Below are positions 1 to 8,932 of a DNA stretch of 64,000 nt, piece by piece (the first letter of the stretch is position 1; the number at the start of each line of letters is the position of its first letter). The DNA is from Burkholderiales bacterium (GTDB lineage: Bacteria; Pseudomonadota; Gammaproteobacteria; Burkholderiales; Burkholderiaceae_C), in NCBI GenBank assembly GCA_947381415.1, contig CANCVB010000002.1, positions 106,487 to 170,486 of the forward strand, in the 5' to 3' direction. Both the position numbers and the translations under genes were made by a program. Below the pieces are notes generated by a model. The model saw nothing but the letters and a program-made list of their open reading frames with translations. It was not told where the DNA came from and searched no databases.

Positions 1-577
1 GCAAAAAGCGCGTGCAGCAGGCATTCATTTGATATTGGCGACCCAGCGACCCAGTGTGGATGTCATCACCGGTTTGATCAAAGCCAATATTCCTACCCGC
101 ATAGCGTTTCAGGTGAGCAGCAAAATTGACAGTCGCACCATCCTCGATCAAATGGGTGCGGAAGCCTTGCTCGGCATGGGCGATATGTTGTATTTACCCA
201 GCGGTACCGGTTTTCCTGTCCGTGTGCATGGTGCTTTCGTCAGTGATGATGAAGTGCATCGGGTGGTCAGTTATTTGAAAACCCAAGGCGAGCCAAATTA
301 CATTGAAGGTGTGCTCGAAGGCGGTACGGTTGAAGGTGGCTCTGAAGGCCCCGATTTGTTTGGAGAAATCACCAGCGAAAAAGACCCGCTTTACGACCAA
401 GCCGTGGAAGTGGTTTTGAAGAACCGCAAAGCCAGTATTTCGTTGGTGCAACGCCATTTGAAAATTGGCTACAACCGAGCTGCCCGTTTGGTGGAAGACA
501 TGGAAAAGGCAGGCATGGTCAGTGCCATGAGCACCAACGGCCAGCGTGAGATTTTGGTTCCCTTGCGTTCAGAATGA
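1..577 (+). CDS. ftsK: DNA translocase FtsK, C-terminal part (cut by window start)
   Basis: The reading frame is open from base 2, so the start and the membrane and linker domains lie outside the window; about 191 residues remain. The first visible residues carry the end of the RecA-like motor ([14 protein letters not shown], typical of FtsK/SpoIIIE). The last ~65 residues, from [10 protein letters not shown] onward, are the winged-helix gamma domain that in this family reads KOPS sequences and activates XerCD at dif. FtsK is an inner-membrane, septum-located motor that pumps DNA and resolves chromosome dimers at division. The stop overlaps the lolA start by 4 bp (ATGA), so the two are probably co-transcribed. 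Confidence 0.95.
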   Translation, partial: QKARAAGIHLILATQRPSVDVITGLIKANIPTRIAFQVSSKIDSRTILDQMGAEALLGMGDMLYLPSGTGFPVRVHGAFVSDDEVHRVVSYLKTQGEPNYIEGVLEGGTVEGGSEGPDLFGEITSEKDPLYDQAVEVVLKNRKASISLVQRHLKIGYNRAARLVEDMEKAGMVSAMSTNGQREILVPLRSE

Positions 578-1230
578 AACGCTTAACTCGTCAAACCCTG
601 ATGTTTTGTTTGTGTTGGGGCATGGTTGCAGCCTATGCCGACAGCCTGGAAGTTTTGGCGCAATTTTTAAAATCCACACGCAGTTGGCGCGCAGATTTTG
701 TGCAAGTGGTGACCGCGCCTGCCAAAGAAGGACGCCCTGCCAAGCCCAAAACGGCTTTGGGTGTGTTTGCCTTTATTCGCCCCAGTGTTTTTCGTTTTGA
801 TTACAGCAAACCCTATGTTCAAAACATCGTCGCCGATGGTCAACATTTGTGGCTGTTTGACGCCGATTTAAACCAGGTCACCGTGCGCAACCAAGCACAG
901 ACCTTGGGCAGCACGCCTGCCGCGTTGATTGCCTCTGCCAACGATATTGCCAGCCTGACCAAAGATTTTTCTTTGAAAGCCATGACCGCAGAAGAGGGAT
1001 TGGAATGGGTCATGGCCACACCCAAAGTCAAAGATTCAGGCTTGCAAAGTGTGCGCATTGGCTTACGTACAGAAGCGGGTCAAGCGGTATTGAGCCAAAT
1101 CGACATCTTGGATGCATTTGGTAACCGATCTCAGATTCGTTTTGACCGTATGGAAGTCAACCCTGTGAATCTGACCATAGGGCATTTCACTTTCGTGCCG
1201 CCCAAAGGGGCGGATGTGGTGAAACCTTGA
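574..1230 (+). CDS. lolA: Outer-membrane lipoprotein carrier protein LolA
   Basis: 218 residues, the usual length for LolA. A Sec signal peptide covers about residues 1-22 (MKRLTRQT followed by a hydrophobic stretch and AYA). The body shows the family pattern [17 protein letters not shown] near the mature N-terminus and [22 protein letters not shown] in the centre. LolA is the periplasmic chaperone that takes lipoproteins from the LolCDE ABC exporter to LolB at the outer membrane. It starts inside the last codons of ftsK (ATGA overlap), and its stop overlaps the TTG start of rarA, so ftsK-lolA-rarA reads as one operon. Confidence 0.95.
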   Translation: MKRLTRQTLMFCLCWGMVAAYADSLEVLAQFLKSTRSWRADFVQVVTAPAKEGRPAKPKTALGVFAFIRPSVFRFDYSKPYVQNIVADGQHLWLFDADLNQVTVRNQAQTLGSTPAALIASANDIASLTKDFSLKAMTAEEGLEWVMATPKVKDSGLQSVRIGLRTEAGQAVLSQIDILDAFGNRSQIRFDRMEVNPVNLTIGHFTFVPPKGADVVKP

Positions 1231-2513
1231 GCCACACGCCCTTGGCTGAACGCCTGCGCCCACGCAGCTTGGGCGAGGTGATTGGCCAGCAGCAGGTGTT
1301 GGGCGAGGGCATGGCCCTGCGGGTGGCGTTTGAATCGGGACAACCGCACAGCTGCATTTTGTGGGGCCCGCCAGGGGTGGGCAAAACCACCATTGCGCGT
1401 TTGATGGCGGATGCCTTTGATGCGCAGTTCTTGGCCATCAGCGCCGTATTGGGGGGCGTCAAAGAAATCCGTGAAGCGGTGGACAAGGCGCTGGCCGCGC
1501 GCGATGGCTTAGACCCGCAGCGCACGATTGTGTTTGTGGACGAGGTGCACCGCTTCAACAAAAGCCAACAAGATGCTTTTTTGCCGCACGTCGAGTCGGG
1601 GCTGTTCACCTTCATTGGTGCGACCACCGAAAACCCCTCGTTTGAAGTGAACTCGGCGCTGTTGTCGCGGGCGGCGGTGTATGTCTTACAGCCCTTGTCT
1701 GAGGATGACTTGGCCCACATCATCGACAAAGCACGCGCGATCAACGCCGTACCAGAACTCGACGAGGCCGCGCACAACCGTTTGATTGCCTATGCCGATG
1801 GCGATGCACGTCGCTTGCTCAATACCTTGGAAACCTTGGCGGTGGCGGCGCAGCATGAAAAGCTGTCGCAGGTCACTGATGCCTGGCTGATGAAGGTGCT
1901 GGGCGAGCGCTTGCGCCGCTATGACAAAGGCGGCGAGCAGTTTTACGACACCATCAGCGCACTGCACAAATCGGTGCGGGGCTCTGACCCTGATGCTGCG
2001 TTGTACTGGTTGGTGCGCATGCTCGATGGCGGGGCCGAGCCCAAGTACATGGCGCGACGCATGATCCGCATGGCCGCTGAAGACATTGGCCTGGCCGACC
2101 CCCGCGCCCTGCGATTGGCCTTGGATGCCGCCGAGGTTTATGAGCGACTAGGTTCACCCGAGGGGGAGTTGGCCTTGGCCGAGTGCATTGTCTATTTGGC
2201 GATCGCACCCAAATCGAATGCGGTTTACAAAGCCTATAACAGCGTGAGAAAACTCATCAAGGCCGATGGCTCCCGACCTGTGCCGCTGCATTTGCGCAAT
2301 GCCCCCACCGCCCTGATGAAAGACCTGGACTACGGCAAGGCCTACCGATACGCGCACGATGAACCCAATGCCTTTGCCGCGGGTGAAAACTATTGGCCCG
2401 ATGGCATGGCGCCGCCCGTCCTGTACGAACCGGTGGAGCGTGGGTTGGAAATCAAGATTGCAGAAAAAATGCGTGGACTGCGAGAGAAAAACGCGCAGGC
2501 ACGCAAGACTTAA
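1227..2513 (+). CDS. rarA: Replication-associated recombination protein A (RarA/MgsA AAA+ ATPase)
   Basis: 428 residues starting at a TTG that overlaps the lolA stop (TTGA). Walker A is GPPGVGKTT at residues 47-55 and Walker B is VFVDEVHRFNKSQQD near residue 105, a signature of the RarA/WHIP/Mgs1 clamp-loader-like family. The C-terminal half carries the MgsA tetramerisation and SSB-binding region (GAEPKYMARRMIRMAAEDIGLADP). RarA acts at stalled forks and gaps. The start choice rests on the overlap and on the conserved PLAERLRPRSLGEVIGQ beginning a few residues later; no ATG lies upstream in frame. It converges with the next gene, whose stop overlaps it by 4 bp. Confidence 0.94.
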   Translation: MSHTPLAERLRPRSLGEVIGQQQVLGEGMALRVAFESGQPHSCILWGPPGVGKTTIARLMADAFDAQFLAISAVLGGVKEIREAVDKALAARDGLDPQRTIVFVDEVHRFNKSQQDAFLPHVESGLFTFIGATTENPSFEVNSALLSRAAVYVLQPLSEDDLAHIIDKARAINAVPELDEAAHNRLIAYADGDARRLLNTLETLAVAAQHEKLSQVTDAWLMKVLGERLRRYDKGGEQFYDTISALHKSVRGSDPDAALYWLVRMLDGGAEPKYMARRMIRMAAEDIGLADPRALRLALDAAEVYERLGSPEGELALAECIVYLAIAPKSNAVYKAYNSVRKLIKADGSRPVPLHLRNAPTALMKDLDYGKAYRYAHDEPNAFAAGENYWPDGMAPPVLYEPVERGLEIKIAEKMRGLREKNAQARKT

Positions 2514-3547
2514 ACAGTGGCTTTGTCTGCTTCGCTGGTAAAAGAATCCGCAAAGAACGACTCTTCTGGCAATCCACTGGCGATGTAGTCTCGTTTGGCC
2601 GACTCCACCACGATCGGCGCACCGCAGGCATAGACCTGATAGCCAGCCAAACTGGGCGTGTCTTGCAACACGGCTGCATGGACAAAGCCGGTTCGACCTG
2701 TCCAAGCATCTTCTGGCAAGGCATCGGACACCACGGGGATGTATTGCAAATTTGGCATCAACGGCAGTTGCGCCAACACCCAGTCGTTCATGTACAGGTC
2801 GGCGGGTCGACGTCCGCCCCAGTACAAACGCGTGGGTCGTGAAATGCCTTTGTGTTGCATGTGCTCTATCAAAGCTTTGATGGGTGCAAAGCCCGTGCCC
2901 GATGCCAGCAACACCATGGGTGCATCACTGTCTTCGCGCAAATAAAAACTGCCGTGCGGCCCTTCGACGCGTTGAATGTCTTTTTCTTTCATGGCGCCAA
3001 ACACATGGTCCGTGAATTTGCCCCCAGGCATGTGGCGGATGTGCAGTTCGATTTTGGGGGCATCTGCGGCCAAGGTATGCGGTGCATTGGCCATAGAGTA
3101 AGCCCGACGAGAACCATCACGCAGTAAAAACTCAACATATTGCCCCGCATGAAATTGCATGACTTCTGCGGCTGGAAGTTGCAAGAAAATGCGCATCACA
3201 TCACTGGATACTTTCTCCATGGTGGCAATGCGAACTGGCATCTTCTTGATGGGAAAAGCGTCCGCAGAGGTCACTTGTTTGGACTCCAACACCACGTCAG
3301 ACAAGGCCGTGGCACAACATGTCAACACCAAACCTTGGGCACGTTCCTCGTCGCTTAAGGCTTTGGTTTGGTAGGTGCCCAGTTGTACTTCGCCACTGAT
3401 TTTTTTACATTTGCATGAGCCACACGCACCATCCTTGCAACCATAAGGCATGTTTAAACCTTGGCGAATGCCAGCTGCCAGCAACGTTTCGTTGTCATCC
3501 ACAGTGAAACTGCGTCCGCTGGGTTGCACCACAATCTGAAAAGCCAT
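2510..3547 (-). CDS. 2Fe-2S/FAD/NAD(P)H electron-transfer reductase (CDP-6-deoxyglucoseen reductase-like)
   Basis: 345 residues in three domains. An N-terminal plant-type ferredoxin domain has cysteines 37, 42, 45 and about 77 (CKDGACGSC then LTCCAT). An FAD domain carries RRAYSMANAP, and a C-terminal NAD(P)H domain carries LLASGTGFAPIKALIEHM. This is the architecture of class IB reductases such as AscD, phenol hydroxylase P5 and MmoC. It passes electrons from NAD(P)H through FAD to the cluster and on to a partner oxygenase or dehydratase. No partner gene is adjacent. In Burkholderiales a stand-alone copy is commonly annotated CDP-6-deoxy-delta-3,4-glucoseen reductase, but that sugar role is unproven here. 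Confidence 0.85.
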   Translation of the reverse strand: MAFQIVVQPSGRSFTVDDNETLLAAGIRQGLNMPYGCKDGACGSCKCKKISGEVQLGTYQTKALSDEERAQGLVLTCCATALSDVVLESKQVTSADAFPIKKMPVRIATMEKVSSDVMRIFLQLPAAEVMQFHAGQYVEFLLRDGSRRAYSMANAPHTLAADAPKIELHIRHMPGGKFTDHVFGAMKEKDIQRVEGPHGSFYLREDSDAPMVLLASGTGFAPIKALIEHMQHKGISRPTRLYWGGRRPADLYMNDWVLAQLPLMPNLQYIPVVSDALPEDAWTGRTGFVHAAVLQDTPSLAGYQVYACGAPIVVESAKRDYIASGLPEESFFADSFTSEADKATV

Positions 3548-3586
3548 GCTTGTTATCCTTGGAAAACCTGTTTGCTACCGAAAGCC

Positions 3587-4519
3587 TTGATTTTGCCTTC
3601 AATTCAAAGTCCCCTTGGTGCCTTGCCTGCAAGGTTTCGTCGCCCACGTGTATTGATCGTTGGCTGTGGTGATGTGGGTTTACGTGTCGCGGGTTTGCTC
3701 AAACCCTCCTCCCGCGTAATGGCTTTGACGAGTTCAGCTGAACGCAGGGGTGTTATGCAGGCAAGCGGTATCACGCCCTTGCTGGGCAATTTGGATAAAC
3801 CGCAAACCCTCATGCGCTTGGCTGGGGTGGCCACGCATGTGGTGCACATGGCACCGCCGCCGCTGGAAGGTCGCACCGACCCACGTACGCGCGCGTTGCT
3901 ACTTGCCTTGCGTCTGCGCAGTGAGCCTGCCGTGTTGGTTTATGGATCAACCACCGGTGTATACGGCGATTGCGCAGGGGCGTGGATCGATGAAACCCGC
4001 CCACTTCAACCCCAAACCGCCAGAGCGCAACGGCGTGTTGACGCACAAGACTGGGTGCATTATTTCGGCAAGAGGGGCTACCCCAGAGTTCAGGTGTTGC
4101 GCATACCGGGTATCTATGCCTTGGATCGAGAAGGTGGAACCCCGCGTGAGCGTTTGCTGCGCGGCACGCCCGTTCTAAATGCCAATGAGGATGTGTATAC
4201 CAACCATATTCATGCCGATGATTTGGCCCGCGCCACTGTATTGGCGCTGTGGCGCGGTAAGCCTTTGCGCGCCATCAATGTCTGTGATGGCACCGACATG
4301 AAAATGGGTGACTACATGGACAGCGTCGCGGCCATGTGGAACTTGCCCTTGCCTGCGCGTATCACCCGCGAGCAGGCACAGTCGCAACTCTCGCCGATGG
4401 TGATGAGTTTTTTGAATGAATCCAGGCGCATACGCGCACAGCGCTTGACCCACGAGTTGGGCTTGCGCCTGCGCTACCCCACCGTGATGGATGGCTTAAG
4501 CGAGCGCAGCAAGTCTTAG
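3587..4519 (+). CDS. NAD(P)-dependent SDR-family (epimerase-like) protein
   Basis: About 310 residues. An N-terminal Rossmann motif is seen as RVLIVGCGDVGLRVAG; VLVYGSTTGVYGDC and RIPGIYALDREGG follow, as in atypical SDRs of the YeeZ type. The HADDLARATVLAL block near the C-terminus is typical of NAD-dependent epimerase/dehydratases. A canonical catalytic YxxxK is not obvious, so the reaction is unknown. The frame is open much further upstream but there it overlaps the divergent reductase, so a start after 3547 is likely. TTG codons at 3572, 3587, 3593 and 3623 are all possible; I chose 3587. The stop overlaps that of the converging oxidoreductase. Confidence 0.75.
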   Translation: MILPSIQSPLGALPARFRRPRVLIVGCGDVGLRVAGLLKPSSRVMALTSSAERRGVMQASGITPLLGNLDKPQTLMRLAGVATHVVHMAPPPLEGRTDPRTRALLLALRLRSEPAVLVYGSTTGVYGDCAGAWIDETRPLQPQTARAQRRVDAQDWVHYFGKRGYPRVQVLRIPGIYALDREGGTPRERLLRGTPVLNANEDVYTNHIHADDLARATVLALWRGKPLRAINVCDGTDMKMGDYMDSVAAMWNLPLPARITREQAQSQLSPMVMSFLNESRRIRAQRLTHELGLRLRYPTVMDGLSERSKS

Positions 4520-5640
4520 CGCATGCCAATTTTGGCGTCACCAAAGATGCCATTGGCTTCTTTGGGCAAGCTGCGCCAGTACTGTTGGGTCGCCGTTACC
4601 TGTCCGCCAAGCGCAGCCGCTGCTTCCCAGCCCCAACGGGGTTTGTACAAAAAGCTCCGGCCTAAAGCCACCAAATCGGCCTCCCCTTTGACCAAGATGT
4701 CTTCGGCTTGTTGGGCCTGGGTGATGAGGCCTACCGCGATGGTGGGCATCTGTGTTTTTTGGCGTACGTGGTGGGCAAAGGGTACTTGGTAGCCGGGACC
4801 GATAGCGATTTTTTGCTGGGGTGCAATACCACCTGAAGAGATGTGTATGTAGTCTGCCCCGGCTTGCTTGAGCATCAAGGAAAAGTCAGCGGTTTCTTCC
4901 AAAGTCCAGCCACCTTCTATCCAATCGGTAGCGGACAAACGCACCCCTAAAACCCCGTGAAAAACCTTGCGCACCGCTTGGAAGACCTGCATAGGAAAGC
5001 GGGTACGTCCAGCAAAATTGCCACCATAACTGTCGCTGCGTTGGTTGGCGATGGGAGACAAAAATTCATGCAGTAAATAACCATGTGCGCTGTGTAATTC
5101 CACCATCTCTAAGCCCATGTCTTGCGCATATCGTGCGGTTTTCACAAAGGCGTCTTCGATGGCTTGCAAGCCAGCAGCATCAATTTCGTGCGGCGGGGCC
5201 TCACCTTCAAGCAGATGAATCGCTGAAGGCGCAACCGTCTCCCAGCCACCTTGGTGGGGCGCAATCAACATACCGCCCTGCCACGGTTGGGCGCTAGAAC
5301 CTTTGCGCCCTGCATGGGCAATTTGCACGCAAACAGGCACAGGCGGAGCCAAGCGGCGCGCTCTGGCCAAGGTGTCTTCAAATGCACTGGCAGTGGCGTC
5401 ATCCCACATCCCTAGGCAGTTGGGTGTGATACGGCCTTGAGGGGTCACAGCGGTAGCTTCAACCATGAATAAGCCCGCGCCGCTGTTGAGCAAATTGCCC
5501 CAGTGCATCAAATGCCAGTCGTTGGCCTGCCCATTCAGATCGCAGGCATATTGGCACATGGGGGCGACCACAATTCGGTTGGCGAGGCTCAGAGGACCGC
5601 GAGGTGACCCCAATTGGAAGGGAGAAAAAAGTTGGCTCAT
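4516..5640 (-). CDS. NADH:flavin oxidoreductase, Old Yellow Enzyme family (YqjM-like)
   Basis: 374 residues from the ATG at 5640 (MSQLFSPFQLG); an in-frame codon 10 residues upstream adds no conserved sequence. The TIM-barrel OYE fold is shown by ANRIVVAPMCQYA, including the regulatory cysteine of the YqjM class, by QIAHAGRKGS, by the substrate-binding HSAHGYLLHEFLSP, and by the FMN phosphate-binding GLITQAQQAEDIL..GEADLVALGR. Such enzymes reduce activated C=C bonds (enones, nitro compounds) with NAD(P)H and FMN. The physiological substrate is unknown. It sits alone, convergent with the SDR gene. Confidence 0.88.
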   Translation of the reverse strand: MSQLFSPFQLGSPRGPLSLANRIVVAPMCQYACDLNGQANDWHLMHWGNLLNSGAGLFMVEATAVTPQGRITPNCLGMWDDATASAFEDTLARARRLAPPVPVCVQIAHAGRKGSSAQPWQGGMLIAPHQGGWETVAPSAIHLLEGEAPPHEIDAAGLQAIEDAFVKTARYAQDMGLEMVELHSAHGYLLHEFLSPIANQRSDSYGGNFAGRTRFPMQVFQAVRKVFHGVLGVRLSATDWIEGGWTLEETADFSLMLKQAGADYIHISSGGIAPQQKIAIGPGYQVPFAHHVRQKTQMPTIAVGLITQAQQAEDILVKGEADLVALGRSFLYKPRWGWEAAAALGGQVTATQQYWRSLPKEANGIFGDAKIGMR

Positions 5641-5734
5641 GGTGTTAGTCGCTGAGAAATGGCTACACATGGCATCTTAAAGCCCTTGAGGGATTCAAGT
5701 TTCACCGCTGTCATGCCGATACCCAGAGGAATCA

Positions 5735-7855
5735 ATGTGTTTTATGGTGTTCATGCGCTGGCTTGTCTTTGTTTACTGTCTGCTCTCCTTGATCCTCACC
5801 GCCTGTGGCGGGGGCGGCGGTGGCGGCTCGTCCACGGGCTCCGTGAGCAGCGCAAGTTTGTCCACCGGTTATTTCATCGACAGCGCGGTCGAGGGCGTGA
5901 CTTACACCGTGACCACCAAGGATGGCCAAATCATCACGGGTGTCACGGATGCTTCAGGCACTTTCAAATATGTGGATGGCGAAAATGTCGTGTTCTCGAT
6001 TGGCGACATTGTGTTTCCAGCAACCATGGGAGACACCACCATCACGCCTGTGACCATGGCGCAAGGGGGAACAGGGTCAGTTGCAACCAATGTGGCTTTT
6101 TTGTTGCAGTCTTTGGACTATGACCTAGACCCTTCCAACGGCATCACCATCAATTCCCAGGTCGCGAAACTCAAAGCCATGGCTGACTTTGGAACCAGCA
6201 AGATTGATTGGACCCAAGATTCAGCGACTTTTGCCAGCAACACCATGGTGACAGCACTGATTACACAAGCCAAGGTATTGAATCCTGACAACAGTGATCC
6301 CACTGTTCCAGCCAAACCTCCTATCACACCCGATTCGGCAAATCAGCATTTGACCGAAACCTTGTTTGGATCATTGGATACCCAAACTGTTCAGGCTGAG
6401 GGTTGCTCAGACAGCAGTGGCTTGAACAGCCCCACCTTGACAGAGTTGTCTACCAATCTTTGGGCTGATTTGATGGCAAAACCCAAAACACCGGTGTATC
6501 CAGGTTGGATTTTTGACGGTGACATTTCACCAGCTTCCGCGTTGAATGCGCCTGGTGGTGCTATGCGCGTTTACAAACCCACAGCAGGTTCGCCTGAAGT
6601 CAAAGTAGCGATGCAATCTGTCGATTGGGTGTCATTGGATGCAGACATTTGGCTGAAGCACCAAGACAACCCCAATGTGATTTTGCGTATCGCTGGCAAG
6701 CAGCGCTTGGGTGGCGAATCAGTGTATTACCCCAAGCTCAGCGGTTCAGCCATTTATTTGCATTACACCGGTTCGGCCGATACTGCGTTGGAATTTCAGT
6801 TTGCGAATGGCAAAGAATCGACGGCATTTTTTAGCTTCATAGGTAACAGCACTGACACCTATTACCGAGGTACCGCGGGTAAGGACGGCGTCATGGCTCA
6901 AGGCGGTGACGATGGCTGGAATGCGTGGACGCAAGACCGAGGCGATGACTGGTTCCGCCATCAACCAGCCAAGGCCAGTAAATCGGCCGATGCCAATTTC
7001 CCTCCTAATTTGCATAAAGGCGGCACCACACCTGTGGGTCGCGTTTTGGGTGCCGTTTTATGTACCCTGAAGTCAGGTGGGTCGGTTTTGCTTTGGCGCA
7101 AACCCAATAACAACAGTGATTTATTTTTCAGCCCTGTTGCTCAGCGCAACAGCGTGGGTGTACTGGCTCCTGTATACAGCGACGCCAGTGGCTATCAAGG
7201 CAATGCCGGCATTCGCACTGGCGTCAAGGTTTTGCAGGTCTTGAAAGCGTCACAAACCCCTGTCGTGCAAGTATTTAACCCGGCAGATGCTTTCAAGAGA
7301 GCGGCTATCAGCGGCTATACCAAAAAATTGACCCTCAGCGGGGATTGCACAGGCTTGGGCACTTTCACCTGGTCAGCACTTAAAAAAGATGTCCTTGCTT
7401 CAAATCCAGCCGCGCTTTTTTCCTTGGTAGAGACCATGGTCGCTACATCGTCGGATTGCCCAGATTTCGTAGGCACGGACACCGATACTGCTTATCTCAA
7501 TGTCAATTACCAACAAGTCGCAACGCTTGGGACTGACTATATTGAAAAACACACTCCAGCGAAGGCCTACCCCACGTCTGTCAAAGTGGGCGACCAAGGC
7601 ACTTGGAGTACATGGGTTGAGTCGTCACTGGATTTAAAGACGGTATTTTTGAATGGGACCCTGACATATACCGTTGAAGCAGATGGCACATCCACAAACT
7701 CAGTGGTACTGGTTATCAACGCTAAGGCATACAAACCCGACAAAACACTGTCGGAATCTAGGCAGTTGCGTTACAGAATCAAGCCAGCCAGTGCGGCCGA
7801 ACTGGTGTCCATAGATTTGCACACCCCAAGTGACAAACATGTGATTGCCAAGTGA
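5735..7855 (+). CDS. Large secreted lipoprotein of unknown function
   Basis: 706 residues. A short signal peptide ends in a lipobox (LILTAC, cysteine near residue 30) followed at once by eight or so glycines and a Ser-rich linker, as in many surface-exposed lipoproteins. The next ~80 residues (YFIDSAVEGVTY..TDASGTFKYVDGENVVFSIGD) form a beta-strand repeat found at the N-terminus of many bacterial adhesin-like lipoproteins. The rest, rich in Thr, Ser, Asp and Gly, is not recognised; paired cysteines at intervals may form disulfides. The start at 5735 follows AGAGGA 4 bases upstream; ATG 5747 or 5753 are alternatives. The gene is isolated, with its own terminator at 7873-7903. Confidence 0.75.
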   Translation: MCFMVFMRWLVFVYCLLSLILTACGGGGGGGSSTGSVSSASLSTGYFIDSAVEGVTYTVTTKDGQIITGVTDASGTFKYVDGENVVFSIGDIVFPATMGDTTITPVTMAQGGTGSVATNVAFLLQSLDYDLDPSNGITINSQVAKLKAMADFGTSKIDWTQDSATFASNTMVTALITQAKVLNPDNSDPTVPAKPPITPDSANQHLTETLFGSLDTQTVQAEGCSDSSGLNSPTLTELSTNLWADLMAKPKTPVYPGWIFDGDISPASALNAPGGAMRVYKPTAGSPEVKVAMQSVDWVSLDADIWLKHQDNPNVILRIAGKQRLGGESVYYPKLSGSAIYLHYTGSADTALEFQFANGKESTAFFSFIGNSTDTYYRGTAGKDGVMAQGGDDGWNAWTQDRGDDWFRHQPAKASKSADANFPPNLHKGGTTPVGRVLGAVLCTLKSGGSVLLWRKPNNNSDLFFSPVAQRNSVGVLAPVYSDASGYQGNAGIRTGVKVLQVLKASQTPVVQVFNPADAFKRAAISGYTKKLTLSGDCTGLGTFTWSALKKDVLASNPAALFSLVETMVATSSDCPDFVGTDTDTAYLNVNYQQVATLGTDYIEKHTPAKAYPTSVKVGDQGTWSTWVESSLDLKTVFLNGTLTYTVEADGTSTNSVVLVINAKAYKPDKTLSESRQLRYRIKPASAAELVSIDLHTPSDKHVIAK

Positions 7856-7872
7856 AGCGCACCAAGAAAAAA

Positions 7873-7903
7873 CCCGCACTGTCGTGGAACAGTGCGGGCT
7901 TTT
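7873..7903 (+). terminator. Intrinsic terminator, possibly bidirectional
   Basis: A perfect 10-bp stem (CCCGCACTGT at 7873-7882 with ACAGTGCGGG at 7889-7898) and a 6-base loop are followed by CTTTT. An A-run precedes the stem, so the reverse strand also ends in a U-tract. It should end the lipoprotein transcript from the left and the tRNA-Leu transcript from the right. Confidence 0.9.
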
Positions 7904-7906
7904 AGG

Positions 7907-7994
7907 TGGTGCCGAAAGCCGGAATCGAACCGGCACGGTGTTTTGCACCGGCAGATTTTGAATCTGCTGCGTCTACCAATTTCGCCACTTCGGC
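7907..7994 (-). tRNA. leuX: tRNA-Leu (anticodon CAA)
   Basis: Read on the minus strand, the gene begins GCCGAAGTGGCG and ends CTTTCGGCACCA. The 7-bp acceptor stem pairs GCCGAAG with CTTTCGGC (one wobble). The anticodon loop is TTCAAAA inside a GCAGA/TCTGC stem, giving anticodon CAA, which reads UUG leucine codons. A long variable arm (CCGGTGCAAAACACCGT-like) is present, as expected of a class II leucine tRNA, and the T arm carries GGTTCGATTCC. The CCA end is encoded (TGG at 7907-7909). UUG is used heavily in the neighbouring genes, so this is an important isoacceptor. Confidence 0.96.
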
Positions 7995-8029
7995 AGAAGA
8001 GGAGAAACGAATTATGGCACAGTGTGGGG

Positions 8030-8932
8030 ATGAACTATCCAACCATCGAATCTGCCATTGGAAACACCCCAATTGCCGCCTTGCAACGCATTGGCGCTGC
8101 TGACAATCAACTTCGTGGCAACGTCATCTTGGGCAAGTTGGAGGGCAACAATCCTGCTGGTTCCGTGAAAGATCGACCTGCTTTGTCCATGATTCAGCGG
8201 GCCGAAGAGCGCGGCGATATTCGCCCAGGTGACACCCTGATTGAAGCCACATCGGGCAACACCGGCATTGCTTTGGCGATGGCTGCGGCCATCAAGGGCT
8301 ACCGCATGGTGCTCATCATGCCCGAGGACTTGTCCATCGAGCGCGCGCAAACCATGAAGGCATTTGGCGCTGAACTCATCCTCACATCCAAAACCACAGG
8401 CATGGAGGGCGCTCGGGACTTGGCGGACCAAATGCAAGCCCAAGGCAAGGGTTTGGTGCTGGATCAGTTTGCCAATGCGGACAACCCTCGCATTCATTAC
8501 GAAACCACCGGCCCTGAAATTTGGCAGCAAACCCATGGGCAGGTGACACACTTTGTGAGCGCCATGGGCACCACCGGCACCATCACCGGTGTGTCGCGGT
8601 ACTTGAAAGAACAAAACCCCCAAGTGCACATCATCGGTGCCCAACCCAGCGAAGGCTCGCGTATTCCGGGCATTCGCAAATGGTCGCCCGAGTACTTGCC
8701 CAAAATTTACGACGACACGAATGTCGACGAGTTGGTCTATGTGAGCCAACGCGATGCCGAAGACATGTGCCGTCGCATGGCGCGAGAAGAAGGCATTTTT
8801 GCAGGCATTTCAGCCGCAGGCGCTTGTTGGGTGGCCTTGGACATCGCCAAGCGTGTGGAGAACGCCACCATCGTTTTCATTGTGTGCGATCGAGGTGACC
8901 GCTATTTGTCCACGGGGGTGTTTCCCGCATGA
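8030..8932 (+). CDS. cysM: Cysteine synthase B (O-acetylserine sulfhydrylase)
   Basis: 300 residues from ATG 8030, matching CysM length. Key sequences: GNTPIAALQR, the PLP lysine in NNPAGSVKDRP (Lys47), the substrate loop TSGNTGIALA, and the PLP phosphate-binding GTTGTITGVSRYL. CysM makes cysteine from O-acetylserine and sulfide or thiosulfate in the cytoplasm. The AGAGGAG at 7997-8003 lies too far upstream to serve this ATG and instead precedes an out-of-frame ATG at 8014; GTG 8024 is a possible alternative start. The 5' end sits in the promoter region of the divergent tRNA-Leu gene. The stop overlaps the next gene (ATGA). Confidence 0.93.
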   Translation: MNYPTIESAIGNTPIAALQRIGAADNQLRGNVILGKLEGNNPAGSVKDRPALSMIQRAEERGDIRPGDTLIEATSGNTGIALAMAAAIKGYRMVLIMPEDLSIERAQTMKAFGAELILTSKTTGMEGARDLADQMQAQGKGLVLDQFANADNPRIHYETTGPEIWQQTHGQVTHFVSAMGTTGTITGVSRYLKEQNPQVHIIGAQPSEGSRIPGIRKWSPEYLPKIYDDTNVDELVYVSQRDAEDMCRRMAREEGIFAGISAAGACWVALDIAKRVENATIVFIVCDRGDRYLSTGVFPA

